Positions 49,639 through 60,729 are shown, counted from the first letter of the stretch. The stretch: 64,000 bases of DNA from Buchnera aphidicola (Hyadaphis tataricae) (GCF_005081445.1 NZ_CP034873.1:248001-312000); one strand, 5' to 3'. Notes: generated by a model not told the origin, from the sequence alone. Translations and numbers: made by a program.

Positions 49639-50448
49639 TCATATTGATTTAGTAGCATTTTTTAAAATACTAGAAAACGTTTTTATTTTTTTAATCATTG
49701 TATTTTCTTGAGTTAAATTTTTTTCAATAATATTAATGATTGCAGATCCACATATTACACCCGATAATCCTGAAAACAGTGCTTTTTGTATTTGAACAGG
49801 ATTAGAAATACCAAAACCTTGTAATAATGGTATTGAATTATATAATTTTATCTTTTTTATGATTTTTTTAGAAAGTGATAATGTGTTGTTTTCTACTCCA
49901 GTGACACCAGGTCTAGACAAGACATAAATATATCCCTGAGCAAGTAAAGATATTTGATATAAAAAATTATCATCTGCATCTGGAGGACATATAAATATAG
50001 AATCAATATGATATTTATTTGCAGTGCTATAAAAAATTTTTGATTCTTCGATTGGTACATCTGCTATTAAAACTGAATCAACTCCAGCATGACGACATTG
50101 ATAGTAAAAACTTTCAATTCCTTGATTATAGATTAGATTGGCATATATTAAAATACCAATAGGTAGATTAATATGTTTTTTTCTTACTTTTTGAATGGTT
50201 TCAAAATATTGAAAAAAATTGTTTTTTCTAGATAAAGCACGATAATTTGCTTTTTGAATTGTAGGTCCATCAGCTAAAGGATCTGAAAAGGGTATCCCTA
50301 TTTCTAATGCATCTGCACCATTTTTTATTAAAACTTCAATAATTTTTATTGACGTTTCTAAAGATGGATCTCCTAAAACTATATATGGAACAAAACAACC
50401 TTCTTTTAAATTTTGCAATTTTTTAAACATGTCATCATATCGTTTCAT
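49639..50448 (-). CDS. trpA: tryptophan synthase alpha chain
   Basis: Cleaves indole-3-glycerol phosphate to indole, which tunnels to TrpB. The 269 residues (E. coli 268) form a TIM barrel with catalytic Glu49 and Asp60 ([14 protein letters not shown]) and the phosphate-binding GFGIS loop. Its start overlaps the trpB 3' end by 14 bases, giving translational coupling of the two partners. Last gene of trpDCBA. Confidence 0.98.
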   Translation of the reverse strand: MKRYDDMFKKLQNLKEGCFVPYIVLGDPSLETSIKIIEVLIKNGADALEIGIPFSDPLADGPTIQKANYRALSRKNNFFQYFETIQKVRKKHINLPIGILIYANLIYNQGIESFYYQCRHAGVDSVLIADVPIEESKIFYSTANKYHIDSIFICPPDADDNFLYQISLLAQGYIYVLSRPGVTGVENNTLSLSKKIIKKIKLYNSIPLLQGFGISNPVQIQKALFSGLSGVICGSAIINIIEKNLTQENTMIKKIKTFSSILKNATKSI

Positions 50449-51634
50449 CTGTCTTTCCTTGTTTTTTTAAAGCATCATGTACTGTAAAAATATCTTTGTC
50501 GCCGCGACCAGACAGATTGACAATAAAAATTTGTTTTTTTTCTGGAAACATGTTCATTAATTTACATGCATACGCTAATGCATGAGAAGACTCTAATGCA
50601 GGTATAATTCCTTCCTGTTTACATAAAATTTGAAATGCGACAAGAGCCTCTTTATCCGTAATAGATACGTATTGAACACGATTGATGCTTTTTAACCAAG
50701 CGTGTTCTGGACCAACAGATGGAAAATCTAATCCAGCCGAGATAGAATAAGATTCTTTAATTTGCCCTTCTTTATCTTGCATTAAATAAGATTTCATTCC
50801 AAAAAAAATACCAGGTCGTCCATGTTCTAAAGGTGCTCCATGTTTTTTTGTATTAACTCCATAACCTCCTGGCTCTACACCAATTAAATTTACTTTTTCA
50901 TTAATAAAATCTGAAAAAATACCAATAGCATTTGAACCACCTCCAACACATGCAATAATTGCATCTGGTAATTTTTTTTCTTTTTCTAAAATTTGTTTTT
51001 TTGTTTCTTCGCCAATGATTTTTTGAAATTCTCGAACAATAGTTGGATAAGGATGCGGTCCTGCTGCCGTGCCAATCATATAATGAGCATCTTTATAGCT
51101 GTTAGACCAATCGCGTAATGCTTCGTTACATGCGTCTTTTAAAGTACCAGATCCATTTTTTACTGGTATCACTTCTGCACCCATTAATTGCATACGAAAA
51201 ACATTTACATTTTGTCTTTGAATATCTTTATAACCCATATAGATTCTACACTTGAGATTTAGTAAAGCACAAGCTATGGCTGTAGCCACTCCATGTTGTC
51301 CAGCTCCAGTTTCAGCAATAATTTCTTTCTTTTTCATTTTTATAGCTAATAAAGCTTGACCTAACACTTGATTTGTTTTATGTGCTCCACCATGAAGTAA
51401 ATCTTCTCTTTTAAGATAAATACGTGTATTCGTATTTTTAGTTATATTTTTGCATAATGTTAATGGTGTTGGTCTTCCGGCATAGTTTTTTAACAAATGA
51501 AAAAATTTTTTATGAAAACTAGTATCGTTTTGTGCCTTTACAAAATACTGCTCTAATTCTAACAAGGCCGGCATTAATATTTGAGGAACATACATGCCGC
51601 CAAATTCACCAAAATAAGGATTTAATAAGGTCAT
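50435..51634 (-). CDS. trpB: tryptophan synthase beta chain
   Basis: PLP enzyme that joins indole and serine into tryptophan, an essential amino acid for the aphid. PLP-binding Lys86 lies in GGAHKTNQV, with GGGSNAIG for the phosphate. The ATG at 51634 gives 399 residues beginning [13 protein letters not shown] as in E. coli (397). The frame is open a further 14 codons to 51676 and would overlap trpC, but nothing supports using it. Overlaps trpA by 14 bases. Confidence 0.98.
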   Translation of the reverse strand: MTLLNPYFGEFGGMYVPQILMPALLELEQYFVKAQNDTSFHKKFFHLLKNYAGRPTPLTLCKNITKNTNTRIYLKREDLLHGGAHKTNQVLGQALLAIKMKKKEIIAETGAGQHGVATAIACALLNLKCRIYMGYKDIQRQNVNVFRMQLMGAEVIPVKNGSGTLKDACNEALRDWSNSYKDAHYMIGTAAGPHPYPTIVREFQKIIGEETKKQILEKEKKLPDAIIACVGGGSNAIGIFSDFINEKVNLIGVEPGGYGVNTKKHGAPLEHGRPGIFFGMKSYLMQDKEGQIKESYSISAGLDFPSVGPEHAWLKSINRVQYVSITDKEALVAFQILCKQEGIIPALESSHALAYACKLMNMFPEKKQIFIVNLSGRGDKDIFTVHDALKKQGKTDETI

Positions 51635-51668
51635 CGAATATATATTCCTATATTTATTAAAGATGATT

Positions 51669-53036
51669 TTATACAAAATATCTTAATTTTTGAAAAATCA
51701 ATTTAATTTTGTTGTGATCTTTAACACCAGGACATATTTCTACACCAGAATTTAAATCTAGTCCTGAGCAATTTAATTTAGATGCTTCAATACAATTATT
51801 AGGATTAATTCCTCCTGCTAAGATCACATTTTCTAAAATATGATTTTTTAAAATTGACCAATTAAAAACAGTATTAGTTCCTCCTAAACCAGAATCAAAA
51901 ACATACATATTTACATGATTCCAATTGATGCTTGGAAATGTTTTATCAATGGAAAAAGCTTTCCAAATGTTAATTTGTTTAGGTAGAGTTTTTCTCAATG
52001 TTTCAATATATTTTTTATCTTCTTTTCCATGTAATTGAACCGCATGTAAAGCAAGTTTTTCAGCAATATTAACTACAATATTAATATCTTCATTTTGGAA
52101 TACACCTACATATCTTAACATATTTTTTAAAATAATATTTTTTGCTTGCTTATCATCAACTTTTCTTAAAGATGTTTTTACAAAAATTAGTCCTCCATAA
52201 AGAGCACCACATTTTTCTATTATTTTTGCATCATTACTATGAGTTAATCCACAGACTTTATTATTTCCAAAAATTAAAGAACGTACACCTATTTCTAATG
52301 TTTTTTCAGTCATTAAATGTGATCCGACTAAAAATCCATTGACAAATTTACTTAATTTTTTTATTTGACTATATTTTTTTATTCCAGATTCACTAATAAT
52401 TATAATATCTTTAGGAATTAAAGCAGACAAGTGAGCAGTCCGATTTAAGTCAATAGATAAATCATGTAGATTACGATTATTAATTCCAATTATATTAGCT
52501 TTTAATTTAATAGCTCTACTTAATTCAGCGACATTGTTTACTTCAGTTAAGATTCCCATATTGAGTTCTTGTGCTAATTTTGATAATTCTTGATATTGTT
52601 TATCTTCTAAAATAGACAACATCAACAAAATCGCATCTGCATTATAATATCTAGCTAAATATACCTGATATACATCAACAAAAAAATCTTTACATAGAAT
52701 CGGTTGATGTGCATATTGTTTTACTATATTAATAAAATCAAAATTTCCATCAAAATATTTCTCATCAGTCAACACAGAAATAGCAGAAGCGTATTTTTTA
52801 TAAACCTTAGCAATATTAGTGAGATTAAAGTTTTTTCTAAGCACACCTAAAGAAGGAGATTTTTTTTTACATTCTAAGATAAAAAACGGTTTTTTATCTT
52901 TTTTTAAAGTGTGATAAAAGTTACGTGTTTGTGTATTAATTTTTCTTTGAAATTGAATTAATGGTTGTTGATGTTTTCTAAATGAAATCCACTTCATTTT
53001 ATTTTTTATGATTTTTTCAAGTATTGTTGCTTGCAT
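51669..53036 (-). CDS. trpC: bifunctional indole-3-glycerol phosphate synthase / phosphoribosylanthranilate isomerase
   Basis: Two TIM barrels in one chain, as in enterics: IGPS (about 1-255; [40 protein letters not shown]) and PRAI (about 256-455; [24 protein letters not shown]). Length 455 against 453 in E. coli. It starts inside the trpD 3' end with a 20-base overlap. The reactions convert phosphoribosyl-anthranilate through CdRP to indole-3-glycerol phosphate. Confidence 0.98.
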   Translation of the reverse strand: MQATILEKIIKNKMKWISFRKHQQPLIQFQRKINTQTRNFYHTLKKDKKPFFILECKKKSPSLGVLRKNFNLTNIAKVYKKYASAISVLTDEKYFDGNFDFINIVKQYAHQPILCKDFFVDVYQVYLARYYNADAILLMLSILEDKQYQELSKLAQELNMGILTEVNNVAELSRAIKLKANIIGINNRNLHDLSIDLNRTAHLSALIPKDIIIISESGIKKYSQIKKLSKFVNGFLVGSHLMTEKTLEIGVRSLIFGNNKVCGLTHSNDAKIIEKCGALYGGLIFVKTSLRKVDDKQAKNIILKNMLRYVGVFQNEDINIVVNIAEKLALHAVQLHGKEDKKYIETLRKTLPKQINIWKAFSIDKTFPSINWNHVNMYVFDSGLGGTNTVFNWSILKNHILENVILAGGINPNNCIEASKLNCSGLDLNSGVEICPGVKDHNKIKLIFQKLRYFV

Positions 53037-54045
53037 ATTGATCTTCTTTTAACATGTTAGAGACTTTAATTATGTACTTATAAACTTCACCACTACGAAT
53101 TTTATTTAATGCTAATTGGGTGTTATATTTTAAATCTTCAAATCCAAATATTTTTAACAACATCGCTACGTTTACAGCTATCAGTTCTTCATATAATTTA
53201 TTACCCTTGCCTTGCATTATTTGTTTAATTATATGATAGTTTTCTTCAGGAGATTTTTCTTGAATCATTTTATTTTTATGCACATTTAAACCGAAATCTT
53301 TTGGTTCTAATTCATATGAAATTATTTTTTCATTAAATAATTCACTAACATATGTAACGCCATTTAATGTCACTTCATCAGTGTCGTTTCCGTGTAATAC
53401 TATACCTCTTTGACATTTTAAATTTTTTAAAATGTGAATGAATAAATTAATTAATTTTTTATCATAAACACCTATTACAAAAAACGGCGGTGATGCAGGA
53501 TTCAGAAAAGGTCCTAGCAAATTAAAAATAGTTCTAGTTTTTAATGTTTGACGAATGTTTTTAACATATTGAAAACTGTGATGATATTTAGGTGCAAACA
53601 AAAAACAAATATTCAATATGTCTAAAGTTTTTCGCGATTGACTTGAAGACGCATTTAAATTTATATTGAATTTTTCTAGTATATTCGAAGAACCTGATTT
53701 ACTTGACACTCCTTGATTACAATGTTTAACGATTTTTAATCCACAACTAGCTGCTACAAAAGCACTGGCAGTAGAAATATTAATTGTATTCTTAACATCT
53801 CCCCCCGTTCCTACAATATCGGCAAAATCATATTTTGGTCTCGGAAAATATTTTACTTTTTCTAAAAGTGCAAGTATTGCTCCTACAATTTCTTCTTTAG
53901 ATTCACCTCGGATTTTCATAGCAGTCAATATAGATGCTAATTCTAATTCTGTTATGCTTCCAGAAGCGATCGATTTAAAAAGTTGATAACTTTCTAATTG
54001 GTTTAAAGATTGCGAACTATAAATTTTATTCAAAATATTTCTCAT
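53017..54045 (-). CDS. trpD: anthranilate phosphoribosyltransferase
   Basis: Attaches PRPP to anthranilate. The 342-residue protein has the PRPP-binding GTGGD motif (about 83-87), NISTASAFVAASCG and KHCNQGVSSKSGS. It lacks the TrpG glutaminase domain that is fused to TrpD in E. coli, consistent with trpEG being encoded elsewhere (in Buchnera typically on a plasmid). First gene of trpDCBA; the upstream 215 bases contain no attenuator-like leader peptide with Trp codons that I could see. Confidence 0.98.
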   Translation of the reverse strand: MRNILNKIYSSQSLNQLESYQLFKSIASGSITELELASILTAMKIRGESKEEIVGAILALLEKVKYFPRPKYDFADIVGTGGDVKNTINISTASAFVAASCGLKIVKHCNQGVSSKSGSSNILEKFNINLNASSSQSRKTLDILNICFLFAPKYHHSFQYVKNIRQTLKTRTIFNLLGPFLNPASPPFFVIGVYDKKLINLFIHILKNLKCQRGIVLHGNDTDEVTLNGVTYVSELFNEKIISYELEPKDFGLNVHKNKMIQEKSPEENYHIIKQIMQGKGNKLYEELIAVNVAMLLKIFGFEDLKYNTQLALNKIRSGEVYKYIIKVSNMLKEDQYASNNT

Positions 54046-54260
54046 TTTTGACTTTTGCTTTCCTGTTATAAAAATATTTAAATATTTTGATGTTATAAAT
54101 TTTGGGATAAATAATAGTTGATTAAAATTATAAAATAATAAAAGTTAAACTATGTAATCATGTTAAATAAAACAATATATTTAAAATGCAAAACTAATAC
54201 ACAACTTTTTTTAAACACATGATACATTAATTGTATCTGTATTTTTGGAGTTATTTAAAA

Positions 54261-55184
54261 ATGAACAAACTAAAGGTATTATTTTTATTTTCTTTAGTAT
54301 CTATTACTTGGGGCACGACATGGATCGCGATGAAAATCGCAATTGAAACAATTCCTCCATTTTTTGCTACAGGAATACGCTTTTTGATTGCTGCTCCTTT
54401 ATTAATTGTACTTGCGTTATATACAAAAACCCCTCTTTTATTTCCGATTGGACAAAGATGGTTTCAATTTTTTATTTCTATTTTTTATTTTTCTATACCG
54501 TTTACATTAATGTTATATGGAGGCGCTTATGTTAGTTCATCTACAGCTTCAGTCATATTTGCTAACATGCCTGTTGCTGTATTAATAGTATCTTTTTTAT
54601 ATCTAAAAAAAAAGTTGTTTTTCATACAAAAAATTGGTTTGATTATATCTTTAACTTCATTATTAATTATTTTGTTCATTGAGTTAAAAACAGAATATTT
54701 CGTACAATGGAAGGGTATTTTAGCCTTGCTTGTAGCGTTATTTAGTCATGCTGTCATTTATGCTGAATGTCAAAAAAAATCTTGTAATGTATCTGTAATT
54801 ACTTTTAATGCTTTACCTTCATTATTATCTGGAATTATGTTATCTACTATTTCTTGGTTTTTAGAATCGCCAAACATTTTTGCTATTTCGAATAAATCTA
54901 TTTTAGCTATACTTTATTTAGGCGATTTTTCTGGAATTTTTGGAATTTTATCATATTTTTATTTGCAAAAAAAAGTCAGTGCTTTTTATGCGTCTACTGT
55001 TTTTTTGGTTTTTCCAATAATTTCTGGTTTTTTAGAAAATTATATTTATCAAAATGTTATTTTATCATATGAAATTTGGTTTGTTTTTCCTTTATTAATA
55101 GGCATATTATTAACTTTAATATCAAGTGATTTTTCAAAAAAAAATATAAAATTTGAAAATACTAAAAATATAAAGGCATCATGA
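54261..55184 (+). CDS. EamA/DMT family transporter
   Basis: A ten-span inner-membrane transporter of the drug/metabolite superfamily, with two EamA repeats (about 5-140 and 150-290). The hallmark [10 protein letters not shown] near the start and [17 protein letters not shown] in span two are clear. ATG 54261 follows GGAG with 10-base spacing, giving 307 residues; the open frame to 54231 is not used. The substrate cannot be read from sequence; family members export amino acids or other metabolites, which would fit a nutritional symbiont. It ends with TGA directly followed by the rluB ATG, so the two are translationally coupled. E. coli has no such gene at this place. Confidence 0.85.
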   Translation: MNKLKVLFLFSLVSITWGTTWIAMKIAIETIPPFFATGIRFLIAAPLLIVLALYTKTPLLFPIGQRWFQFFISIFYFSIPFTLMLYGGAYVSSSTASVIFANMPVAVLIVSFLYLKKKLFFIQKIGLIISLTSLLIILFIELKTEYFVQWKGILALLVALFSHAVIYAECQKKSCNVSVITFNALPSLLSGIMLSTISWFLESPNIFAISNKSILAILYLGDFSGIFGILSYFYLQKKVSAFYASTVFLVFPIISGFLENYIYQNVILSYEIWFVFPLLIGILLTLISSDFSKKNIKFENTKNIKAS

Positions 55185-55931
55185 ATGAGCGAAAAAATAC
55201 AAAAAATTTTAGCTAGATACGGATATGGTTCACGTCGAAATATTGAAAAAATTATCAAATCTGGAAACGTTTTAATTAATAATAAAAAAATACTAATTGG
55301 TCAACGGATCGATTTAAATAATATCAATAACATTATAATTAATGGTGATAATGTTCTTATTAAAAAAAAAATTAGTACTAAAGTTTTAGTATACAACAAA
55401 CCTGAAGGAGAAATTTGTACTAGAAGTGATTTTAAACATCGTCCTACAGTATTTAAAAAATTACCCATTCTTAATTGCCAAAAATGGATTAGTGTAGGAA
55501 GATTAGATTTGAATACTAGTGGTTTGTTATTATTTACAAACAATGGAAATTTAGCTAATCAACTTATGCATCCTAGCAATGAAATAGAAAGAGAATACTA
55601 TATTCGTGTTTTTGGAAAAATTAATAAAAATACAATGAATATTTTAAAAAATGGAGTTAAAATCAAAGATCTTTATGTTTCTTTTAAAGATATTGAGCTT
55701 ATTACAACGAACAATAGACGAAGAAATCAATGGTTAAAGGGCATCATATGTGAAGGAAAAAATCGTGAAATTAGACGTATATTTGAAACTGTTCAATGTA
55801 GAGTGAATAGATTAATTAGAATACGATATGGAAACATTTATTTGCCTAAAGAATTAAAGTCAGGACATTATTTTGAATTAAATTCAATATCAATAAATAA
55901 TTTATCTAAATTAATTTCTATAAAACATTAA
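55185..55931 (+). CDS. rluB: 23S rRNA pseudouridine synthase RluB
   Basis: Makes pseudouridine 2605 in 23S rRNA. It has an N-terminal S4 RNA-binding domain (about 1-60, KIQKILARYGYGSRRNIEKII) and the catalytic domain with the active Asp in GRLDLNTSGLLLFTN (about 106-120). It has 248 residues against 291 in E. coli; what is lost is the basic disordered tail. RluE or RluF paralogues lack either the S4 domain or this context, and the neighbours trp and sohB-topA point to RluB. Confidence 0.93.
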   Translation: MSEKIQKILARYGYGSRRNIEKIIKSGNVLINNKKILIGQRIDLNNINNIIINGDNVLIKKKISTKVLVYNKPEGEICTRSDFKHRPTVFKKLPILNCQKWISVGRLDLNTSGLLLFTNNGNLANQLMHPSNEIEREYYIRVFGKINKNTMNILKNGVKIKDLYVSFKDIELITTNNRRRNQWLKGIICEGKNREIRRIFETVQCRVNRLIRIRYGNIYLPKELKSGHYFELNSISINNLSKLISIKH

Positions 55932-55991
55932 TCAAAAAATTATTTTTTTACATTTTAAGAAGCTTCATATAATTTTAAAAGGATTAATTAA

Positions 55992-57041
55992 GTGAATCTG
56001 TTTATAAATTATGGATTGTTTTTAGCAAAAGTTATTACTTTTTTTATTGTTGGCGCAATAATAATTATATTCTCTTTTAAAATCTCAAAAAGAAAAAAAA
56101 ATTCTAGAAGTCATTTGAAAATCACGTTATTGGAAAATAATTATAAAGACATTCAACAACAGATATTATTATCTACAATGAATGATATTGAAAGAAAAAC
56201 GTGGTTAAAACAAGCAAAAAAACACAATAAAAAAATTACAAAAAACATTAGACAGGAAATATCAAATAATAAAGAAGTTTATTTTAAGAAAAAAAAGAAA
56301 ATATTGTATGTAATAGATTTTAATGGTGGTGTTTATGCAAATGAAGTTATTGGATTAAGAAAAGAAATATCAGCTATACTTTCAGTTGCACGACCAAAAG
56401 ACGAAGTGTTATTACGACTAGAAAGTTCCGGAGGGGTAGTGCATGGCTATGGATTAGCTGCAGCTCAATTAAATAGATTACGTCAAAGAGGTATACGATT
56501 AACGATATGTATAGATAAAGTTGCAGCCAGTGGAGGTTATATGATGGCATCTGTTGCAGATTATATTATTTCAGCGCCCTTTGCCATAATAGGTTCTATT
56601 GGTGTTGTAGCTCAAATACCTAATTTTAATAAATTATTAAAAAAATGTTTTATAGATATTGAATTACATACTGCAGGAGACTATAAAAGAACTTTAACTG
56701 TATTAGGAAACAATACAGATGCAACACGCAAAAAATTTTGTGAAGAATTGAATACAACACATGAATTATTTAAAAGATTTGTAAAAGAAATGCGTCCTTG
56801 TTTAGATATTGAAAGTGTTGCTAATGGTGAACATTGGTTTGGAACTATTGCGTTGGAAAAAAAACTAGTAGATGAAATTAATACTAGTGATTCTATATTA
56901 ATATCCAAAATGAAAGAATACACATTATTAAATGTTCAATATGTTTACAGTAAAACAATGCTAGAACGTTTTGCTTCTTCAATTATAGAAAATATTAGCA
57001 AAAATTTGTTGAAAATGTTTTTTTATAAAAAACAGTTATAA
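55992..57041 (+). CDS. sohB: S49 family inner-membrane peptidase SohB
   Basis: Periplasm-facing serine peptidase of the SppA/protease IV group, 349 residues as in E. coli. There is one N-terminal span (about 10-30), a basic charged linker, and the S49 domain with LRLESSGGVVHGYGLAA, catalytic Ser180 in KVAASGGYMMA and the SAPFAIIGSIGVVAQIPN segment. The start is GTG at 55992, with AAAAGGAT upstream. In E. coli extra SohB partly compensates for loss of DegP, so the two proteases may share quality-control duties. Confidence 0.96.
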   Translation: MNLFINYGLFLAKVITFFIVGAIIIIFSFKISKRKKNSRSHLKITLLENNYKDIQQQILLSTMNDIERKTWLKQAKKHNKKITKNIRQEISNNKEVYFKKKKKILYVIDFNGGVYANEVIGLRKEISAILSVARPKDEVLLRLESSGGVVHGYGLAAAQLNRLRQRGIRLTICIDKVAASGGYMMASVADYIISAPFAIIGSIGVVAQIPNFNKLLKKCFIDIELHTAGDYKRTLTVLGNNTDATRKKFCEELNTTHELFKRFVKEMRPCLDIESVANGEHWFGTIALEKKLVDEINTSDSILISKMKEYTLLNVQYVYSKTMLERFASSIIENISKNLLKMFFYKKQL

Positions 57042-57129
57042 TATTATAACAATACCATTATTAAAAATGTTTTTTTGTGTTACTAACTAAATAAAATACT
57101 ATTTGATTGTGATTTACTGGATAAAAAAA

Positions 57130-59706
57130 ATGCAAAAATCTCTTGTTATCGTCGAGTCTCCAGCTAAAGCTAAAACTATAAATCAATATTTAGGTTGCCA
57201 GTATATAGTAAAATCTAGTATAGGACATGTTCGAGATTTACTTGCTAAAAAAAATAAAAAAAAGACAAATAAATCTATTAAAAAATGTCAAAATTCTGCT
57301 TCGAATGCTGATGAAATAAATTGTTTAATGAAAACAATAGGAATCAATCCTTACAAAAATTGGCAAGCTGAGTATCACATTCTTCCAGAAAAAGAAAAAA
57401 TAATTTCCGAATTAAAAACTATATCTAATCAAGTTGATTATATATATCTTGCTACTGACTTAGATCGAGAAGGAGAGGCTATAGCATGGCACTTAAAAGA
57501 AGTTATAGGAGGAGATGCATCTAAATTTAAACGGGTAGTGTTTAATGAGATTACTAAAAAATCTATAAAAAAAGCGTTTCAAAACGTCAGCGATATTAAT
57601 ATACCTCGCGTACAGGCGCAACAAGCAAGAAGATTTATGGATCGCATTGTAGGTTATATGATATCACCCTTGCTATGGAAAAAAATTGCAAGAGGTTTGT
57701 CTGCAGGAAGAGTGCAATCTGTAGCGGTACGTATAATCTCAGAACGTGAACATGTTATAAAAAATTTTATTCCAAAAGAATATTGGAAATGTAATGTATC
57801 TTTATTCTTAAAGAAAGATATAAATGTTATTATGGATTTAACGCATTATAAAAATAAAAAATTTGATGTTTTTAAAAAGTGTGAATTAGATTCTTTTGCA
57901 GAAACGATAAAAAAATCTGAATTTGTAGTCAAAAGTCGCGAAGATAAAATATTACATATCACAGCTCCTACTCCTTTCATTACTTCTACTTTGCAACAAT
58001 CTTCTAGCATTATTTTAGGATTTAGTGTTAAAAAAACAATGTTTTTAGCACAAAAATTATATGAAAAAGGTTATATTACTTATATGAGAACTGATTCAAC
58101 TTATTTGAGTAAACATGCTATTAAAAAAGTACGATTATATATCAAAAAACACTATGGTGACAATTATTTACCAAAAATGGCTAACAAATATGCTAATTCT
58201 CAGTATTCTCAAGAAGCTCATGAAGCGATTCGACCATCAGACGTAGAAATAGAATATATAAATACAAACAATGTAAATTTAGAAGCTCAAAAATTATATA
58301 CACTTATTAGAAAACAATTTATAGCATCACAAATGTCATCTGCAATATATAAATCTATTACCATTGTAGTTACAGCAGATCAATTTAAACTACAAAAAAA
58401 TGAAAAAGTAATAATCTTTCAAGGTTGGAAAAAAGTTATAAAAAAAGAAAAACAAGAAACATCACGTTGTCTTTCTTTGAATATTGGTAATATATTAAAT
58501 CTTGAAAAAATTATTTTTATTCAAAAGTTTACTAAACCGTTAGCGCGTTTCAATGAAGCTTCTTTAGTTCGTGAATTAGAAAAAAAAGGTATTGGAAGAC
58601 CTTCTACTTATTCTTCTATTACATCAAAAATACAAGAAAGGGGTTACGTTAAAATAAAAGAAAAGCAATTATATGCAGAAAAAATGGGTGAAATTCTCAC
58701 TACTAGGTTACAAAAAAATTTTAGTAATTTACTCGATTATAACTTTACAGCTAACATGGAAAAAAAATTAGATGAGATTGCTGACAATAAAATTAAGTGG
58801 ACAGATGTTCTTGATGCTTTTTTTAAAGATTTTTCTAAAAGATTAGAACAAGCAAAAAAAGCTCCGGAAGAGGGTGGTATGGAATTAAATTTTGTTGTCA
58901 TGACATCAATTCAATGCTCATCTTGTTGTAAAAAAATGGGTATAAAAAATGCTATGACCGGTGTTTTTTTGAGTTGTTCAGGATATGATGCACCACTCCA
59001 AGATCGTTGTAAACAGACAATCAATTTAATACCGTTAAATGATATTCATCATTCTAAAAACAACAGTGTAAAAAATATTCATCAATGCAATGAGTGTAAA
59101 ATGGCAATGGATAGTTATTTAATTAATCACAAACTAAAAATTCATGTTTGTATTAACAATCCTAGTTGCATTGGTTATAAGTTAGAAGAAGGTAATTTTG
59201 ATAGTCCGTCTTATTTATCCGCAATAGTCAAATGTGAAAAATGTCAAAATTATATGATATTAAAAAATGGTCGATTTGGAAAATTTTTTATTTGCATGAC
59301 AAAACAATGCAAAAATACAAGAAAAGTTTTAGCTAATGGTGAAATATCAGAACCAAAATTAGAACCTATTAATTTTCCTCAATTATTATGTAAAGAATCA
59401 GATGCATGGTTTGTTTTAAGAGAAGGAATTTCTGGAATATTTTTCGCCGCAAACACGTTTCCTAAATCTCGTGAAACCAGATCTCCTTTTATATATGAAT
59501 TAGACAAATTTAAAAATTTACTTCCAGAAAAAATACGTTATTTAGCTAGTGCTCCTAAAGTTGACAATAAAGGCAATAATACTATAGTATGTTTTAATAG
59601 AAAAACTAAACAATACTATATTGGATCTAAAAAAAATGGAAAACTAACAAATTGGTCAGCAATGTTTCTTGAAAAAAAATGGTGTATAATCAATAAAATA
59701 AAATAA
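57130..59706 (+). CDS. topA: DNA topoisomerase I
   Basis: Relaxes negative supercoils. From ATG 57130 the protein has 858 residues (E. coli 865), beginning with the Toprim motif SLVIVESPAKAKTI, with DLDREGEAIAW for the acidic triad, active-site Tyr318 in YMRTDSTYLS, and three C-terminal Cys-rich zinc ribbons (about 600-735) with most cysteines kept, followed by two zinc-ribbon-like domains. The frame extends to 57103 without support. Order sohB-topA follows E. coli, minus yciN. Confidence 0.97.
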   Translation: MQKSLVIVESPAKAKTINQYLGCQYIVKSSIGHVRDLLAKKNKKKTNKSIKKCQNSASNADEINCLMKTIGINPYKNWQAEYHILPEKEKIISELKTISNQVDYIYLATDLDREGEAIAWHLKEVIGGDASKFKRVVFNEITKKSIKKAFQNVSDINIPRVQAQQARRFMDRIVGYMISPLLWKKIARGLSAGRVQSVAVRIISEREHVIKNFIPKEYWKCNVSLFLKKDINVIMDLTHYKNKKFDVFKKCELDSFAETIKKSEFVVKSREDKILHITAPTPFITSTLQQSSSIILGFSVKKTMFLAQKLYEKGYITYMRTDSTYLSKHAIKKVRLYIKKHYGDNYLPKMANKYANSQYSQEAHEAIRPSDVEIEYINTNNVNLEAQKLYTLIRKQFIASQMSSAIYKSITIVVTADQFKLQKNEKVIIFQGWKKVIKKEKQETSRCLSLNIGNILNLEKIIFIQKFTKPLARFNEASLVRELEKKGIGRPSTYSSITSKIQERGYVKIKEKQLYAEKMGEILTTRLQKNFSNLLDYNFTANMEKKLDEIADNKIKWTDVLDAFFKDFSKRLEQAKKAPEEGGMELNFVVMTSIQCSSCCKKMGIKNAMTGVFLSCSGYDAPLQDRCKQTINLIPLNDIHHSKNNSVKNIHQCNECKMAMDSYLINHKLKIHVCINNPSCIGYKLEEGNFDSPSYLSAIVKCEKCQNYMILKNGRFGKFFICMTKQCKNTRKVLANGEISEPKLEPINFPQLLCKESDAWFVLREGISGIFFAANTFPKSRETRSPFIYELDKFKNLLPEKIRYLASAPKVDNKGNNTIVCFNRKTKQYYIGSKKNGKLTNWSAMFLEKKWCIINKIK

Positions 59707-59718
59707 TTACATGATATT

Positions 59719-60513
59719 TTAGATGAAACATTGTCTTATTTTTTCTGTAATTAATCTAATAAATTTTGGGCTGCTAGTTAAATTTCCAGAATGACAATGA
59801 TGATCTTCATGTCCTCCTGTAAAATCACTAATTAAGCAACCCGCTTCTCTTACTTGTAATTTTCCAGCTATAAAGTTACTGGGTTCTAAGTTGAAATCAA
59901 ATAAACAATCTATTCTTCCTGCTGCCACATAAGCAGAATCGAGTACAGTAGACCCTGTTAATCTAAAAGAAACGCCAGATAAAATTAATTTTTTATATAT
60001 TTGAAAATATGCAAAAGATTGATCATAAATGTAATTAGGCAGATTAACAGCAACTGTAGCATATTTTAAACTGGTAATATTAGTACATCTAGTTCTATAT
60101 CCATTTAATTGAGAACCTTGCCCTTTAACAGCTGTGAATAAATCATTTCTTATAGGATCATAGATAACAGATATTTCTATCTTTTTTTTTACAATTACAG
60201 CTATAGAAATACAAAAATGTGGAAAGTTTTTAATAAAATTTTTTTTCCCGTCTAGTTCATTAACAATCCAAACTGTATTATTTTCATGTTGTTCTAATAA
60301 AATATTTTGACTTTTATTTAAGATAATATGATTAGGATAAGATTTATAAATAATTGCACTAATGGCAGTTTTTGTTTTATACATAATATTTTGTATAAAG
60401 ATATTATTTTTTTCTCCATTTTCTTTTACAAACTTCTGTGTGTCATAATTTTGAATAATAATATTTCCTCCTCTTCTTACTGCACGAATAGCAATATTTA
60501 ACATGGGATGCAT
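59719..60513 (-). CDS. suhB: SuhB, inositol-monophosphatase fold, metal site degraded
   Basis: The 264-residue product starts MHPMLNIAIRA and ends like E. coli SuhB (267), and many fold residues survive (YDPIRNDLFTAVKGQGSQLNG, SAYVAAGRIDCLF, VREAG, SDFTGGH). The catalytic site does not: E. coli Glu67 is Lys, Glu68 is Ser, the DPLDGTTN motif is NELDGKKN (Asp84 to Asn, both Thr to Lys, Asp87 kept) and WDFAAGE is SNFIAGK (Asp212 to Asn). Phosphatase activity is therefore very unlikely. In E. coli SuhB also works, without catalysis, in the Nus complex at rRNA boxA, and that role may be what is kept. Converges with topA, 12 bases apart. Confidence 0.92.
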   Translation of the reverse strand: MHPMLNIAIRAVRRGGNIIIQNYDTQKFVKENGEKNNIFIQNIMYKTKTAISAIIYKSYPNHIILNKSQNILLEQHENNTVWIVNELDGKKNFIKNFPHFCISIAVIVKKKIEISVIYDPIRNDLFTAVKGQGSQLNGYRTRCTNITSLKYATVAVNLPNYIYDQSFAYFQIYKKLILSGVSFRLTGSTVLDSAYVAAGRIDCLFDFNLEPSNFIAGKLQVREAGCLISDFTGGHEDHHCHSGNLTSSPKFIRLITEKIRQCFI

Positions 60514-60729
60514 TAAAATCTCCTAAATTTTACATTTTTTAAAATAATATCATAGTTTATTTATCTTTAATATTTTTAATCATGAAAATTTTTAATGTTA
60601 AAGATGTAATAAAAATCATTGATCATCAAAAAACATATTTTTTTTGAAAAAAAATAACACTGGATTAAAAACAATGCTTCCAATTTTTTAAAAAAAATGT
60701 GTTATATAAAATTTATTCAGGATTTGTAT

